Source: Lumnitzera littorea
Taxonomy: Eukaryota > Streptophyta > Magnoliopsida > Myrtales > Combretaceae
Direction of reading: 5' to 3'
Length of the DNA: 64,000 nucleotides
Assembly (NCBI GenBank): GCA_024138015.1
Contig: JAMXBB010000009.1
Span: 92,066,815 to 92,130,814, forward strand
The stretch's first letter is position 1, and every line of letters begins with the position of its first letter. The notes under the pieces are model-generated. The model saw only the letters and a program-made list of their open reading frames with translations. It was not told where the DNA came from and made no database searches. The position numbers and the translations under genes are program-made. Below, piece by piece: positions 23,341-34,868 of this stretch.

Positions 23341-25148
23341 AAGAATTTTAGTTCTGGCATTTTTTTTCTACACTTTGGGATTTGTGTTAGATACGAGTTA
23401 TCTGAATTAAAAAGTTTTCTTGTACATTTTTTATCTTTAGCTTAACATGGGCATATCATTAGCCTCTCATTAAATGAAACACTTTATATAGATTTGGAAT
23501 GAGTGAAAATGGATAAAATGTGAACTCGGAATTTAAAATTTTCTATCTAAGGGAATGGTAACACATTACTTAAAAGGTTTAGGATGAAAAGAGGCAAGCC
23601 ATATCTAAAACACTAAACTTAAACATACATAAGTATTGAGTGACACAATTTAAGTACTTGGTCTCATTCCTTAAATGAGGTCCATCTTGAATTTGGTATA
23701 CCGGTCAAAGTGATGCTAGGCATTCATTTCACTACCCTAAACATAATCATCTCTTGTAAACCTATTTGAATCTTTTGAGGATTTTTCTTATAATTAACCC
23801 TACCAAGAACCACTCCATGTTAGGGCAATTAGGAGGTTAGGGTCATTAATTTAGAGAAAGGGAGTAGAGTAACTTATACTTGCCTTAGTTGTGCTAATTT
23901 ATGAGCAAATATTGTTATAGATAATTTAATTTTTTTTGAATGAAGAAGAGTTTCAGATTGTATACACCTTATTCAGGCTTATACACTTATTTACACACAT
24001 CAAGCCCATAGATTGTTTCCCAAACATTTCAAAGGCATATATATTTCTCCTAAGCTTATACTCTTTGAACCATGGTTTTATGGCTTCCCATCAAGTGAAA
24101 ACTCAGTAATGAAAGGTGATTACCATGACTAAAAAAAAAAAAAAGAAGAAAAAGAAAAAGAAAAAAAGAAAGAAAAGAAAAAAAAAGGGAAAAAGAAGAA
24201 GAAGAAAATATTAGCAAGGTGGTTACCTTTAAGCATAAGCCAAATCGTGAAAGGTTCGAACTTATGACTGTATCCAAAGGTTAAATACTTTCAATTCCCA
24301 AGCCTAAAAGCAAAGCTCTCGTTTTATGATCCCACCTACTAGACTACCCTTGATGAAACTCTTTAGACTAAAGAAAATGACTTATCTTTAGTAGAATTTG
24401 CTTATGAAATTGGAGTAAGCCCATGTTTAGTTTCTCTTAGGTTCTTGGCTTGTAAGCTTATGATAGATTATATATGATTTCTTTAAACTTGGTTAAAATG
24501 AATTGATAACCATTTACTTAAACCACTGACCAAAAGCCTTACATTGCAAACTCAGTAAATACCTAATTGATTGATCAAAGTGTACCATTTACAAGATAGG
24601 CGACAATTTTTGGAATTGATACTGAGAGTGAAAATAAACCTATGAAAGTGCAAGGAAGTCCTATTTGACTAAACATTTCAAGTAATGGTATCTATCTCCT
24701 TAGTAGAAAATTAAAAAAATAGTTGAGTGCTTTCTAAAAAACATGAATGGTTTTTATCGCAAGCTTAAAATTAGTACTTCGAGAGATTGCAAAAATCATG
24801 AATTATGCTCTAGGAAACAAGACTAAAGGAATGAGTAATCAATGAGAAAGGGTCAAGCCAACCCCTTATTTATGATCTTTAGAGTCTTCAAGATTTTCTT
24901 ACTTGTTACCAATACAATTTTCCATCAAAGAATGTTTTTTTTTTTTAATTTCTTGAAAAATAGAAGAAAATAGAGTAAAAAGAAAAAAGTTTTCAAAAGA
25001 GAAACAAAACCTTTTTCAAAAAATGTCAAGAGAGATTTCTTAAAAAGAAAAAGTCAAAATTTTCTAAGAATCATAAAAAATCATCAAAATCCCTCAAACT
25101 CAAGTATCATATCATTTTGTCAAAACTTATCAAAGTCTTTGAAATTTA
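23341..25148 (+). other. T2 3' internal region, no pol seen
   Basis: No recognisable protease, RT, RNase H or integrase. An almost pure A/G tract lies at 24131-24211, and shorter A/G-rich runs at about 24960-25075. The minus-strand frame at 24056-24277 is a translation of that tract. Confidence 0.45.
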
Positions 25149-26085
25149 TGGATCACTTACCCTTTAGTGCGCTGTCCATTTCATATATTAATCTTGGATT
25201 GTTTGCTCATTAGCGTGTCATCTAGTCTTTTTCTAGGATTACTTGCTCAAAGGAGTATCATCTTATTCCTTATTAGATCGCTAGCTCATTGGAGCGCCAT
25301 CCAATCTTTTCATGGATCGCTTGCTCAAGGGAGCACCATCTTATTCCTTGTTGGATTGCTTGCTCAGTAGAGTATCGTCTAATCCTTTCTAAGATCACCT
25401 GTTCAAAGGAGTGCTATCCTATCTTTTGTTAGATCGCTTGCTCAATGGAGCATTATCCAATCCTTTCTAAGATCGCCTACTCAAAGGAGAGTTATCTTAT
25501 CCTTAGTTGGGTCGCTTACTTAGTGGAGAGTCATCCAATCCTCTCCAAGATTGCTTGCTCAAAGGAGTATTGTCCTATCCTTTGTTAGATTGCTTGCTTA
25601 GTGGAGCGCCATCCAATCCTTTCTAGGATCGCTTGCTATGTGGAGCGCTATCCTATTCCTTATTGGATTGCTTGCTCATAAGAGCGTTGTCCTATCTTGT
25701 CCTTTGCTAGGATCGTTTGCTCAAAGGAGTATTGTCCTATCCTTAGTTGGATCTCCTGCTCATAGGGGCATCATCTAGTCCTTTTTAGGATTGCTTACTT
25801 AAAGGAGCGTTGTTTTATCTATTCCTTATTAGATCGCTTGCTTAGTGGAGCACCTCCTATTCATTTTAGGATTACTTACTCATAAGAGCGTTATCTTATT
25901 CTTTGTATTTCTTAAAGTAATCTTGGGTCGCCTGCTTAATAGAGTACTATCTAGTCCTTTTTAGGATTGCTTGGTTAAAAGAGCATTGTTCTATTTATTC
26001 CTTGTTTGATCGCTTGTTTAGTGGAGCGCCAGCTTATATGTTGTCGGATCACTTACTTAGTGGAGTGCCATCCTATTTTGTCTTT
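25149..26085 (+). repeat. 39-bp minisatellite with alternating 78-bp dimer structure in T2
   Basis: Core gatcgcttgctcaatggagc followed by g(c)catcc.at.ctt. Successive gat(c/t)g starts at 25276, 25315, 25354, 25393, 25432 and 25471 are exactly 39 bp apart. Copies alternate between a ccaatcctttctaa form and a ttattccttgttg form, so the higher-order unit is 78 bp. Later copies carry insertions, for example near 25690 and 25905. Because 39 is divisible by three, an open frame (25167-25370) reads as 13-residue repeats; it is not a gene. Confidence 0.88.
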
Positions 26086-26272
26086 ACTAAAGCATCATCC
26101 TATTTTGTCTTCAAAAGATCTATCATTTCAAGCAACATATCATTAAAGAGATCTATCCTCTTAAGGATACTCAACCTTTCAAGTCGGGACCCAATTTGTT
26201 TGACAATTAAAGTCCTTACCCTACTAGTTAAAGTAAGGACCAGGCAAAAATGAGTATGTTTTTTTTTTTGTT

Positions 26273-26317
26273 TTTGTAGCAAAGTTTTTTACAAACTTCA
26301 CTAAACTTTGCTACAAA
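26273..26317. other. Perfect 15-bp inverted repeat (hairpin) 10 bp upstream of the T2 3' LTR
   Basis: TTTGTAGCAAAGTTT (26273-26287) is the exact reverse complement of AAACTTTGCTACAAA (26303-26317), with a 15-nt loop. The LTR begins at 26328. The polypurine tract for plus-strand priming should lie here; acaaagagtgatag at 26313-26326 is the only candidate. Confidence 0.85.
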
Positions 26318-26327
26318 GAGTGATAGT

Positions 26328-28297
26328 TATAAACACCTCATTTTTGTTACCATTTATTTAAAATTCAATCTCATTTTATTTTTTAGCTAGGTTTATAAAA
26401 ATAAAAAAAAATGAAAAAAATTGAGTAGAAAAAATAGAAAACAACTAAAAAAATAAATATAAATAAAAAAACGAAAATTGAAAAAAATAATATAAGTGTC
26501 AACTAGAGTCACTTAATGTTGGTTCAGACAATGGAGATGTACAGTCAATTTAATAAATTCTAAGTAGTTAAAGAATTGGACTTTATCAAAAATATTTTTA
26601 GACTAGTCTAATATAAAGAGGATTTTTTTATCTAATTTATAGGCTAAATAGACTTAGAAATTATTAAATGAACTAGCGTGTATTTTAGGTTAAATTAAAA
26701 TGGATTGAATCGAGGATAATATAAAAAGCCCAAATAAATAAAGGGTTTTTAGAAACTAGATTAAATCTTCAATGAATCTAAATTGGGTATGATTGTATGA
26801 TCGTATGATCGTATCTTAGATTTGTTAAGATCAAATCTATGATAAAAAGGATTTAAATTGGTGGTTTATAAATAATAATTCGGGTGTAAAGTTTTGGCAC
26901 ATTTTCAGAATTCACATCTCGATTCATAATTTCCACACACATTCGCATCAACACAAATAATCCATACACACACACGTCACATTCACACATAGATCCGAAA
27001 CACATAGAACATGATTCCATGACAAACAGTGACTCTACGTATGATTAGTAGCCATGCAATAGCTCCAAGATAGCATGTTCCATGTATTAGCACATACAAT
27101 AGTAGCCACACCATAGCCTCATGCGAGCAACAACACCTTGACAAATAGTAGTTCCACATAGTGCAGAATAACAACACAACCCATGGTTTTTTTTTTTAGC
27201 TTAATCATTAGTTTCATTTTTTTTAGATTGGTTATTTGCATAATTATAATGGTTAGAATAGTAGTTTTGCATGTTTATTTTTTAATTAGTGTCGATGTCG
27301 TAATTTATTGTTTTATAAAATCAAATATTTTCATTAAAAATTTTGCATGTGTTGGTTAGATTTGCTTTGTTATTTTCACTGGCATTTTTTTCAAAAATCA
27401 TACATTTCCCATAATTAGGTATCTTTTTTATGGTTTAGATATCTTTTCTATAGTTTATACTTCTTTTCCATGGTTTAGATTTTTTTTTTTATGATTTAGG
27501 TATCTTTTCTATAATTTAGATATATTTTCCATGATTTAAGCTTCTTTACTGTGGTTATGCATATTGTCAATAGTACATTTTCCATAATAATTACATATTG
27601 ACATATTTTCATAATTTTTTTTTTAAATTTTAAGAATTAAGTCTTTAGGTTCTTTTTTTTTCCAATTAGGAATAAAAATTAGTTTTTTTAGGATTTTTCT
27701 TAATAAAATTAAATTAGTTAAAAAACGTAAACTTGAGTCAATTTTCAAATTAAAAAAAAATATCAACTCAATAAATCTTTTCTAAAAAAAAAAAAACTAT
27801 GTTGGTTTGATCTTAATTAATGGGTAGATAGGTACCTCTAGGGCAATCATAAGAAAATTAAAGAAAAGTTCTTTTCTTGAAAATTTGTAATAAAAAAATC
27901 ATAAAATTCACTTTAGTTATATTTTTGCATATCTATACATATCTTAGCACTTTTAGAAAAATTACAAAAAAATAAAGCCCATTAGTGTTTTTTTATCTTT
28001 ATATGGTGATTCAATCTTAATAGATTAACCCCTAAACTTAGTTTTTTTAGTTTAATTTTTTAAAAAATTATTTTTTAGAATATTTGCAGATTAGTGGTTA
28101 AATTAGGGTTTTCTCACCCCGAAACCCTAATTTCACTTATTACCAGTTTAATTGGTTGGCTACTTTAATTTTTCTAAATTTTTTTAAAACATTTTTTTAA
28201 TGAAAAATATTTCCTTTATTTTATATCAAGTATTTTGTATTAAGCAGGCTGAGCTTATTATAAAATAAATTAAGCAAAACTGAAATAGGGTTCGACA
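26328..28297 (+). repeat. T2 3' LTR
   Basis: Starts TATAAACACCTC (TG decayed to TA) and ends GGGTTCGACA, directly followed by the TSD CTCAT. It is about 110 bp shorter than the 5' LTR. It contains the TATAAAT box at 26867 and the same cacacacattc-rich stretch. The minus-strand open frame at 26983-27177 corresponds to one at 11085-11294 in the 5' LTR, and neither looks coding. Confidence 0.87.
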
Positions 28298-28302
28298 CTC
28301 AT

Positions 28303-28409
28303 GTCACAAGGCTCATTTTTAGGACTCATGTTAAATCATATTCAAGACTTATGATTATGGCTCATGTTCACTTACATTGAACTCTAATGCTCAAAACTCG
28401 TGTCTACTC
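28303..28409 (+). repeat. Continuation of the T1 21-bp minisatellite after T2
   Basis: Short motifs such as aaggctcat, gactcatgtt, tcaagactta and ggctcatgtt continue the array seen before T2. This shows that T2 landed within it. It ends where T3b begins. Confidence 0.65.
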
Positions 28410-31400
28410 TGCAACGACCCTAGGAGGGGTTTAGTAGTTTTGCTTAAAATTTCCATATCACGTATGCACCCATGATAAGAAAATTGCCTTACAAGTTAGA
28501 GATTGCAAGTATCCAAATAGTTATTTGCTAAAGTCTTCAATTTTAGTTCATTGACTCATTATATAATATAAATAATCATGGATATCCATTTTTTCACAAT
28601 TCCTTAGAATCGTAGAGAATCGGTATCCCCTACCAAAATAGTGAAATAAAATAGACAATTCTAGAAAATTCTGAACCTACTAAAGATACTAAACTTAATT
28701 GAGATATTAGTCGTTTTTCGGAGCATTTCGAATTAACTACACAAGCTTTTCATCATACTGATTCAATGGTAGTACTCTGCAATCGATTCCTATCCCATTC
28801 CTAACTATCGATCAACCTGCAAGGAAAAGAACTGTTGTGGTGTAAGTTTACACTTAGTGAGATAAATACCCTCATCAATACCGCATGGCAAAATTTATTA
28901 GATGCGCAATCATATGAATACATGAACAATCAGTATGCCAACCAATGTATGCAGTGGCCTAGGAATTGCATACAACTCAAAATTACACCCCCTGTAGTCG
29001 AAGTTTAGAGATAATTAACCGGCCTAAACCAAAATTCAGGTTTTAGGCCTTAGGTTTTAATTGATTAGCACTATTGTGCTTAAGTCTAGTGGTGTGGTGG
29101 CTTTTGTAATCCACAAACAAAAGCCCTAAGCAGCAGCCATAAGACATGGCCCCTTGCTGGCGGTTAGCGTTTCCTAGTGCCTAGTAAGCCCATCAGCTTA
29201 GGACAGAGACTCAATATATATGATGATATAGCTAGTGCCTAATCCTGCAGGTGGCTCGTCCTCTTATGAGTCCATTCCCATTTTCTGCGTGAAGCAGCAG
29301 TTGGTATTATCTGTATGTAATATGGGGAATGCATGATTCATTTTAATTCCTTAATCGTATAAGTGATTAATTCAATTTTCAAGGTGATCAAACAATTTCA
29401 TTCCATACAATTGCAAGTATAAATTATCACAACAATTCCCATTTTTATATACAATTAACGAGCCATCGCATTCATCTACAAATCATATACATGCATTTCC
29501 TATATCCCATAAGCATCCAAATTTATATATATAAGTTTAAGTGCATCTATTTTACAAGCAAGATCAAGTAAAGAGTCATCGGGAATTTACTCACTTAGCC
29601 ATGTGGATCAATCAAAATAATTCGGGATAGGTCATCTCTCAAAAGCCAGGTCCCCTGGACATCGCAAATACGATACTATAAGGATTTGAAATAAAATCTA
29701 GAAAATTAAGCTAAAACCCTTTAAGTTATACTTTTGACTTGGTTTCATAATTTTTCCCAGTTTTACTTAAAAGTTCAATCGTATATAACTTTCTTGTTTT
29801 AAGTCCGATTTTTATGATCTTATAGTCAATCTTCATCGTTTTCGAGTGTACTTTAACATGATGAGGTTAGATTTTTGTGATGAGGTATGCAAAACTGCCC
29901 ATGGGTCAGAATAGTAGCAATCCTCATGATTTGGAGTACTTTTAGGCTTTATTTAGTTAATGGGCTTTTTGGTAACTTGGGAAATTCTTTGGGCTTAGGC
30001 TTAGGAATTTATTCTAAACTTAAAATACTCCTTAAGGTCAAACTTTCAACTTTGTTTTACACTCTTAGTGCTGACGATAACTCCTTGGGCTTTTATGTGG
30101 GCTTAAGTTATCAAATTGGCTTGTTTTTTGTCCAAATCAAAGTTAGTGACTTTATTGGGCTTATAGAGTTTTAGGTGAATTTCTTATAGGCTTCAAAACA
30201 ACCTTTCTTAATATTTTAAAGTGCTGGTCATAATTTTAATGAAGGCCTAACTTAGAGTTTTAGGCTCGTTTTGAGAGTTTCAGGCTTTGTATACTTACTA
30301 TACTTACTTTAGTTGATCTTTTCACTTTGTTCACTTACTTTTATCATATTTTTAAATGTCTTTTACTCATGTTCTAGATCTGGTTGTGATGAATCTAAAG
30401 GGTTCTCACTTGGTATTTCAACTTGTTTCATCATTTTCCTAAGTTTAGGTGTTAGATCATGTACTTAAACTACTTATATCCAAATCTTAACTTAACTTTT
30501 ATTCTGTGGGATGATTCTTTAACTCATGCTTTACACAAAGAAATAGGAGATCTTACACTTATTACAACTGCCATATCATAGCTCATGTCATACAAAGTTG
30601 ATTTTTTCATAAAACTTCATGTGATGAATTTTTCCTTAACTTAAGTCTAGATTTGAGCATGTTTAGCTTAATGGAAATAAAATCAACATCCAAATGACCT
30701 TTGAATCCTCACGTCTAGCATGCTCATCTTCCATTCAAGTTTTTTGTTTCAAGATTTTCTCAACTTAAAATCTTCTATTCAAAATGTTAAACAAGTATCT
30801 TTACAAAACACCAACTTTACATGCTCATGTTTCAACTTCATGCAAGGGTTTCATGAATTTGTTTCTTAGGATGGTCTTTGGTGTTATAACAACTTATAAT
30901 CATACTCATATTTTGAAGAAATCAAAGTCTCCTAACATGAACACTAACCTACTAATCATAAGAAACACTTACTTATCCTTAAAGCGAAATATGGTAGTTG
31001 TGCACAAAGGTTCCACTTAAGCTCTTAACTTTGCTTCCTCCTTTTACAACCTTTTGGAAACCCGAGTTTTTCGATCCTTTAGAGTGGGGTTTGTGGAAGG
31101 TTCTAATGGTTCTAAGAGAGCTTAGATGTTAGAAGAAAATGACACAAGAAAAAGAAATGGGAATGTCGTGAGTGGGACTTAGAAGTAGTGGCCAAATGGA
31201 GGGTTTTTATAGGGTTGAATTTCTTCTTTTGATTTGTGTTTAAAGTGAGAGAAAAGGAAGTGAAAATGAGAGTGAAAGAGGGAAAGAGTAGCAGATTTTT
31301 GAATGGGAGAAAAAGTGTGTGCAACAAGTTTTAATTTATTGTCTTGCAGCTTATACAAAAGTCAACAATTGCAACTACTGATGATGTAAGCATTAAGGAG

Positions 31401-32689
31401 TAAATAGTGGTGTGTAAGAGAAAGTGATTGATGGTTGAAAGATAAGAGCATGGCCCCCCCTCTTCTCCTTGTTCAAATTTGCCATTTAGTGTCCTTTGGG
31501 GTCATGGAATTGTCTTGTCTCATTTAATAAAGTTAAGCATGTGAAATCTTGTGAAAAATTATCCATATGTAGTATAAGTGAAGGGGTGATAAGGAAAATG
31601 TCTTATCACTAGATTTTGATAAATTATCAATTGATAAATGATTCTAACTCTCAATTGATAAGTCATCTAAGGTGATTGGTTGGCCTACTTATTTATGTAT
31701 AAGGCTTAGACATGAAGATAAGGGCATGGTCTTATAAGAAATTGTTTGAGGATTTTCATCTTGCATTGTTTTGTACATTATGATTCGATTCCTATAAAAT
31801 TGTAAAATTTTCTAAAGTTGAATGAAATTATTCAAATTAAATTATTGATTAGTCACTTAGGGTCAAAATTCCCTAATTGTTTTAGGGTTTAGGATCTTAA
31901 GTAAGTTTAGAGCTCATAGTTCTTCAAGATTAGGTTTTCTTGATAATTGGTTTTTGAATTGAAAAAATTTAATTTGTTTCTAAATGTAAACTTAAGTTCT
32001 CAGTTTCGTTGATCCTTGGGGACATTTGAATAGTACTTTTTAATTGAATCATGGGCCCACTAAAAGTAGGGCTTATATTTATTTATTGATAAGTTATTTA
32101 GGGTGATTAGTTGATTTACTTATTCATGTGCACAAGTCTTATACATGAAGATAAGGAGATTGTCTTAATGAAATTCTTTTGGAGTTTGTTTCTTAAATTG
32201 ATTTGTAAGTTATGATTTAATTCTTATAAAATTATGAAAATTTCTAGAATTGAATAAAATTATTCAAGTTAAATTCTTAATTAGCCGCTTAGGATTACAT
32301 GTCCTTAATTGTTTTAAGGTTTTGGGTTTAGAGTCTATGGTTCTCGTATTCGAGTTTTATCGATAATAGGGTTTCGAATTGGAAAAGTAAATTTGTTTTT
32401 AAATATAAACTTGAATCCTTAGCTTAGTTTATCCTTGGGATCATTTTGGAAGTACTCTTAGTTGAATCACAAGTCTACTAAAAGTAGGGTTTATAATTTA
32501 TCCATATGTAACATGGCTTATAAGTGAAAATAAGAGAATTGTCTTATATGAAGTTCCTTTTAGGGCTTGATTCTTAAATTAATTTGTAGGTTATGATTTG
32601 CTTCTTAAGAAATTTTAAAATTTTCTAGAGTTGAATAAAATTTATTTAAATTATATTTTTAATTATTTAATTAGGATCATAAGTCCTTG
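28410..32689 (+). mobile_element. T3b: 3'-truncated giant LTR in T1
   Basis: Starts TGCAACGACCCTAGG, the best preserved T3 start. It follows the T3 landmarks through one alpha-type 2-kb unit (30058-about 32060), a partial unit (about 32061-32480) and part of the tail. It stops in the tail at about 32689 (agtccttga); the last roughly 680 bp present in T3a are missing. No TSD can be assigned. A 78-codon frame at 30784-31020 differs at only a few residues from that at 18961-19197. Confidence 0.75.
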
Positions 32690-34007
32690 ACACCAAGTAG
32701 GAACTTGACACCAAGTTGAGCTCCTAGTGATTGAACATGCCCAAGATTCGAACTAATCGTTGGGAGTAACTCCCACATCCGACTGTCCAAGCACAAGCAA
32801 CACCTCAAGTAATCTACCAACTACACTATAGTTGCTTCAAGTCAGATTTTTATTTGAAGCCACACCAAAAGTTTCAGCTCACCACTTAGCTTGAATTGCA
32901 ATGAAATAAATCGAGCTCTTCATTGCTCCAACAAATTGAGCTTGCTTGAAACCAAGTAACCAACATCAACTCCAACATATGCTAAGTAGTCACACCATAT
33001 GAACAAAGCTTGTGTCTAAGTGCATAAATTTGGACAAGATCTGGTCTTAATGAGCTTGCCTCTAAGCATCATATTGTGGGATTACAAGGTCTAAGCTTAA
33101 GTTTGAGCTTACCTCTAAGCATACAAAGTAACAACATTTGTAAGCCGTTGTGAAGTTTACTGTAGTATTTTAGATTGCTAAGGTTTGTAAGGAAGAAAGT
33201 GGTGCTATTGGTGGCATTTAGTCTAAATGTCTAGATATAGTAGAAGTTGAAAAGTAAATAAGCCCTCAACTCTTGTACATAACTCAACTCATTATGGGCT
33301 TTGGAGTGCAGGCTTTAAGATGCACATGTGATCTTTGCTTCTATTGTTTAGCTTTTTCTTATTTGGAATGAAACTAAAGGCATGACACATAGACTAATTA
33401 GTATGCCTTTATAGGCTAAGGATTGGTCATGAATTATTAAAAGAGGTAGTCTCGTTCAAGCGAAGCAATATGCTTAATTGATTAGTGAGGTGAACTTGCA
33501 CACTTAAAAAGAAAAAAAGAAAATTTGTTTAGTTGGATCACCATGCTTATTATTCATAGCACATCAAAAAAGATTTGGTTAAAACAAAGTGTTTACGTTA
33601 TAAGTGAAGACCTTACAAGACGAATGCTCTTATATGAGAAGAAAATCAAGAGAATTTATACATGGATTCAACCCAATGAGGTCGCTAATGTGAACTTATC
33701 GTACAAATTCAATTCAATAGAATCAATAACTCATAGAGATTGAATTGAAGAGACGAATTAGCTCTAAAAGAGACAATATAAAGAAGATTTATTTTAGAGT
33801 ATTGTCTTAGAGGCAATGTGCAACTCAATCCAGCTAAGACATGACATACAATTAAAAGGTGTTGCAAACTTGTGCATTTAAAAAACTCTTAAATGAATTT
33901 GGCAACGGTGTAACTGTTCAATAGTGCATATGCTTAAGTCATTTGAAAAACTTGTTCGATGCCTAAACTCTTGACTTTATCTAAAGGACTTTGTTTGGGA
34001 GGCAAAA
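32690..34007 (+). other. T1 3' internal region
   Basis: About 1.3 kb of T1 between the truncated T3b and the T1 3' LTR. It starts with a short imperfect repeat of cttgacaccaagt. No protein motif is recognisable in the 72-codon frame at 33525-33743. The last bases before the LTR, gggaggcaaaa at 33997-34007, are a candidate polypurine tract. Confidence 0.45.
32744..32828 (-). repeat. tRNA-like / possible SINE fragment
   Basis: On the minus strand, TAGTGTAGTTGG (32817-32828) fits the RNA polymerase III A-box pattern and TAGTTCGAATCT (32744-32755) contains the B-box core GTTCGAATC. The spacing of about 61 bp is longer than in most tRNAs. No tail or target duplication was found. Confidence 0.3.
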
Positions 34008-34705
34008 TGTAAAGGGCTAAATTTAAGTTTGAGATTCAAGTGCATTAATTAATTGGGTTTGATTTTTTAGGCTAAGGTGATGAGGCCTAAGCCTAAAGAG
34101 TTGAGTCTAAATATCTGAGTTGATTAAGGAAGTTTTAGCATGATAAGTTTAGAGTAGAGCCTGTTGAATCAGTCTGCCGAATCAAATCTTTCTTAGTTTG
34201 GCTCACACTAAAAATAATAATACCTTTATATAGACTTAAATCCATGAAAAAAGCTTACTTGAGATCCATTAGTAAAAGACCTTCATCCTAACTATTGATT
34301 ATTGTCATGATCCAACGGATAAGATCAACTGTCCTTTTCTCTAAATACTCCATTCACTTTTTCATTTGGATAAGAGAGAAACCCCCAATCAATGTCATTA
34401 CTCTATTGGAAATTTGTCTCTAAAATTAAATACTTAAATACCTCAAGAACTTTACCTCGTTCTTCATTGATTGTGGAATCCTCAAGAACTTTACCTCGTT
34501 CTTCATTGATTGTGGAATTTGATGTTATCGCGCTTTTCTATCTATCACCATACGTATTAGAATCTCACTAAGATTGTCTATTCCTTCTTCGTAGACTTCT
34601 TTCCTCGTCTAATATATACGACTTAAGTCATTTCTTTAATCACGTGTAGGGTAACTTGACATGCATCACATACGTGACCCTTACATCCATACCCATACAT
34701 CCATA
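34008..34705 (+). repeat. T1 3' LTR, with a perfect 39-bp tandem duplication
   Basis: Starts TGTAAAGG and ends near CATCCATA. It aligns with 5342-5990. The TATAAATA of the left copy is CTCTAAATA here. A 39-bp segment starting cctcaagaac is present twice without a mismatch (34441-34479 and 34480-34518); the left LTR has it once. This duplication is younger than the element. Confidence 0.8.
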
Positions 34706-34814
34706 GTTATAAATTCATTGGTGTTATAACTATTTTATTTCATTTTTCTATAAGGATTTTATTATTATTAATTATTCATATAATGCTCTTTTCGGTGGTT
34801 ATAACTTGAAAGGA

Positions 34815-34868
34815 GGATCGAACTTGTATCATGTTTGCTGGAAGACAACATTCACGCAAATCGAGCTA
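34815..34868 (-). repeat. tRNA-like / possible SINE head
   Basis: Minus strand: TAGCTCGATTTG (34857-34868) resembles the A box TAGCTCAGTTGG and GTTCGATCC (34815-34823) matches the B-box core. The 33-bp spacing is what a tRNA or tRNA-derived SINE would have. The arms do not form a convincing cloverleaf, so a SINE or tRNA relic is more likely than a working tRNA gene. Confidence 0.42.

Larger units (their letters stand above)
10359..28297 (+). mobile_element. T2: Tat/Ogre-like element inserted in T1, with TSD CTCAT
   Basis: LTRs at 10359-12441 and 26328-28297 are flanked by an exact 5-bp duplication CTCAT (10354-10358 and 28298-28302). The left LTR is followed by a primer-binding-site-like sequence. 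A decayed Tat-type gag follows, itself split by T3a (14766-23137). The 3' part holds a 39-bp minisatellite, as is known for the 3' untranslated regions of Tat/Ogre elements. Without T3a, T2 is about 9.6 kb. No protease, RT or integrase is recognisable, so it is either non-autonomous or heavily deleted. The LTRs differ clearly by substitutions and a length difference of over 100 bp, so it is old. Confidence 0.88.
5342..34705 (+). mobile_element. T1: outer Tat-like Ty3/gypsy element, non-autonomous, with nested insertions
   Basis: Two similar direct repeats (5342-5990 and 34008-34705) bound the element. A primer-binding-site-like sequence follows the left LTR. A gag zinc-knuckle segment and a retroviral-type aspartic protease follow in the usual order. 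A purine-rich stretch precedes the right LTR. T2 (10359-28297) and T3b (28410-about 32689) are later insertions, so T1 itself is only about 7 kb. No reverse transcriptase or integrase motif is visible. No convincing target-site duplication is seen: cttaa on the left against gttat on the right. The LTRs differ by many substitutions and indels, so the element is old. Confidence 0.75.

Noticed and set aside
32744..34868. Functional tRNA genes
   Set aside because: A- and B-box-like motifs only; no convincing cloverleaf or anticodon stem.
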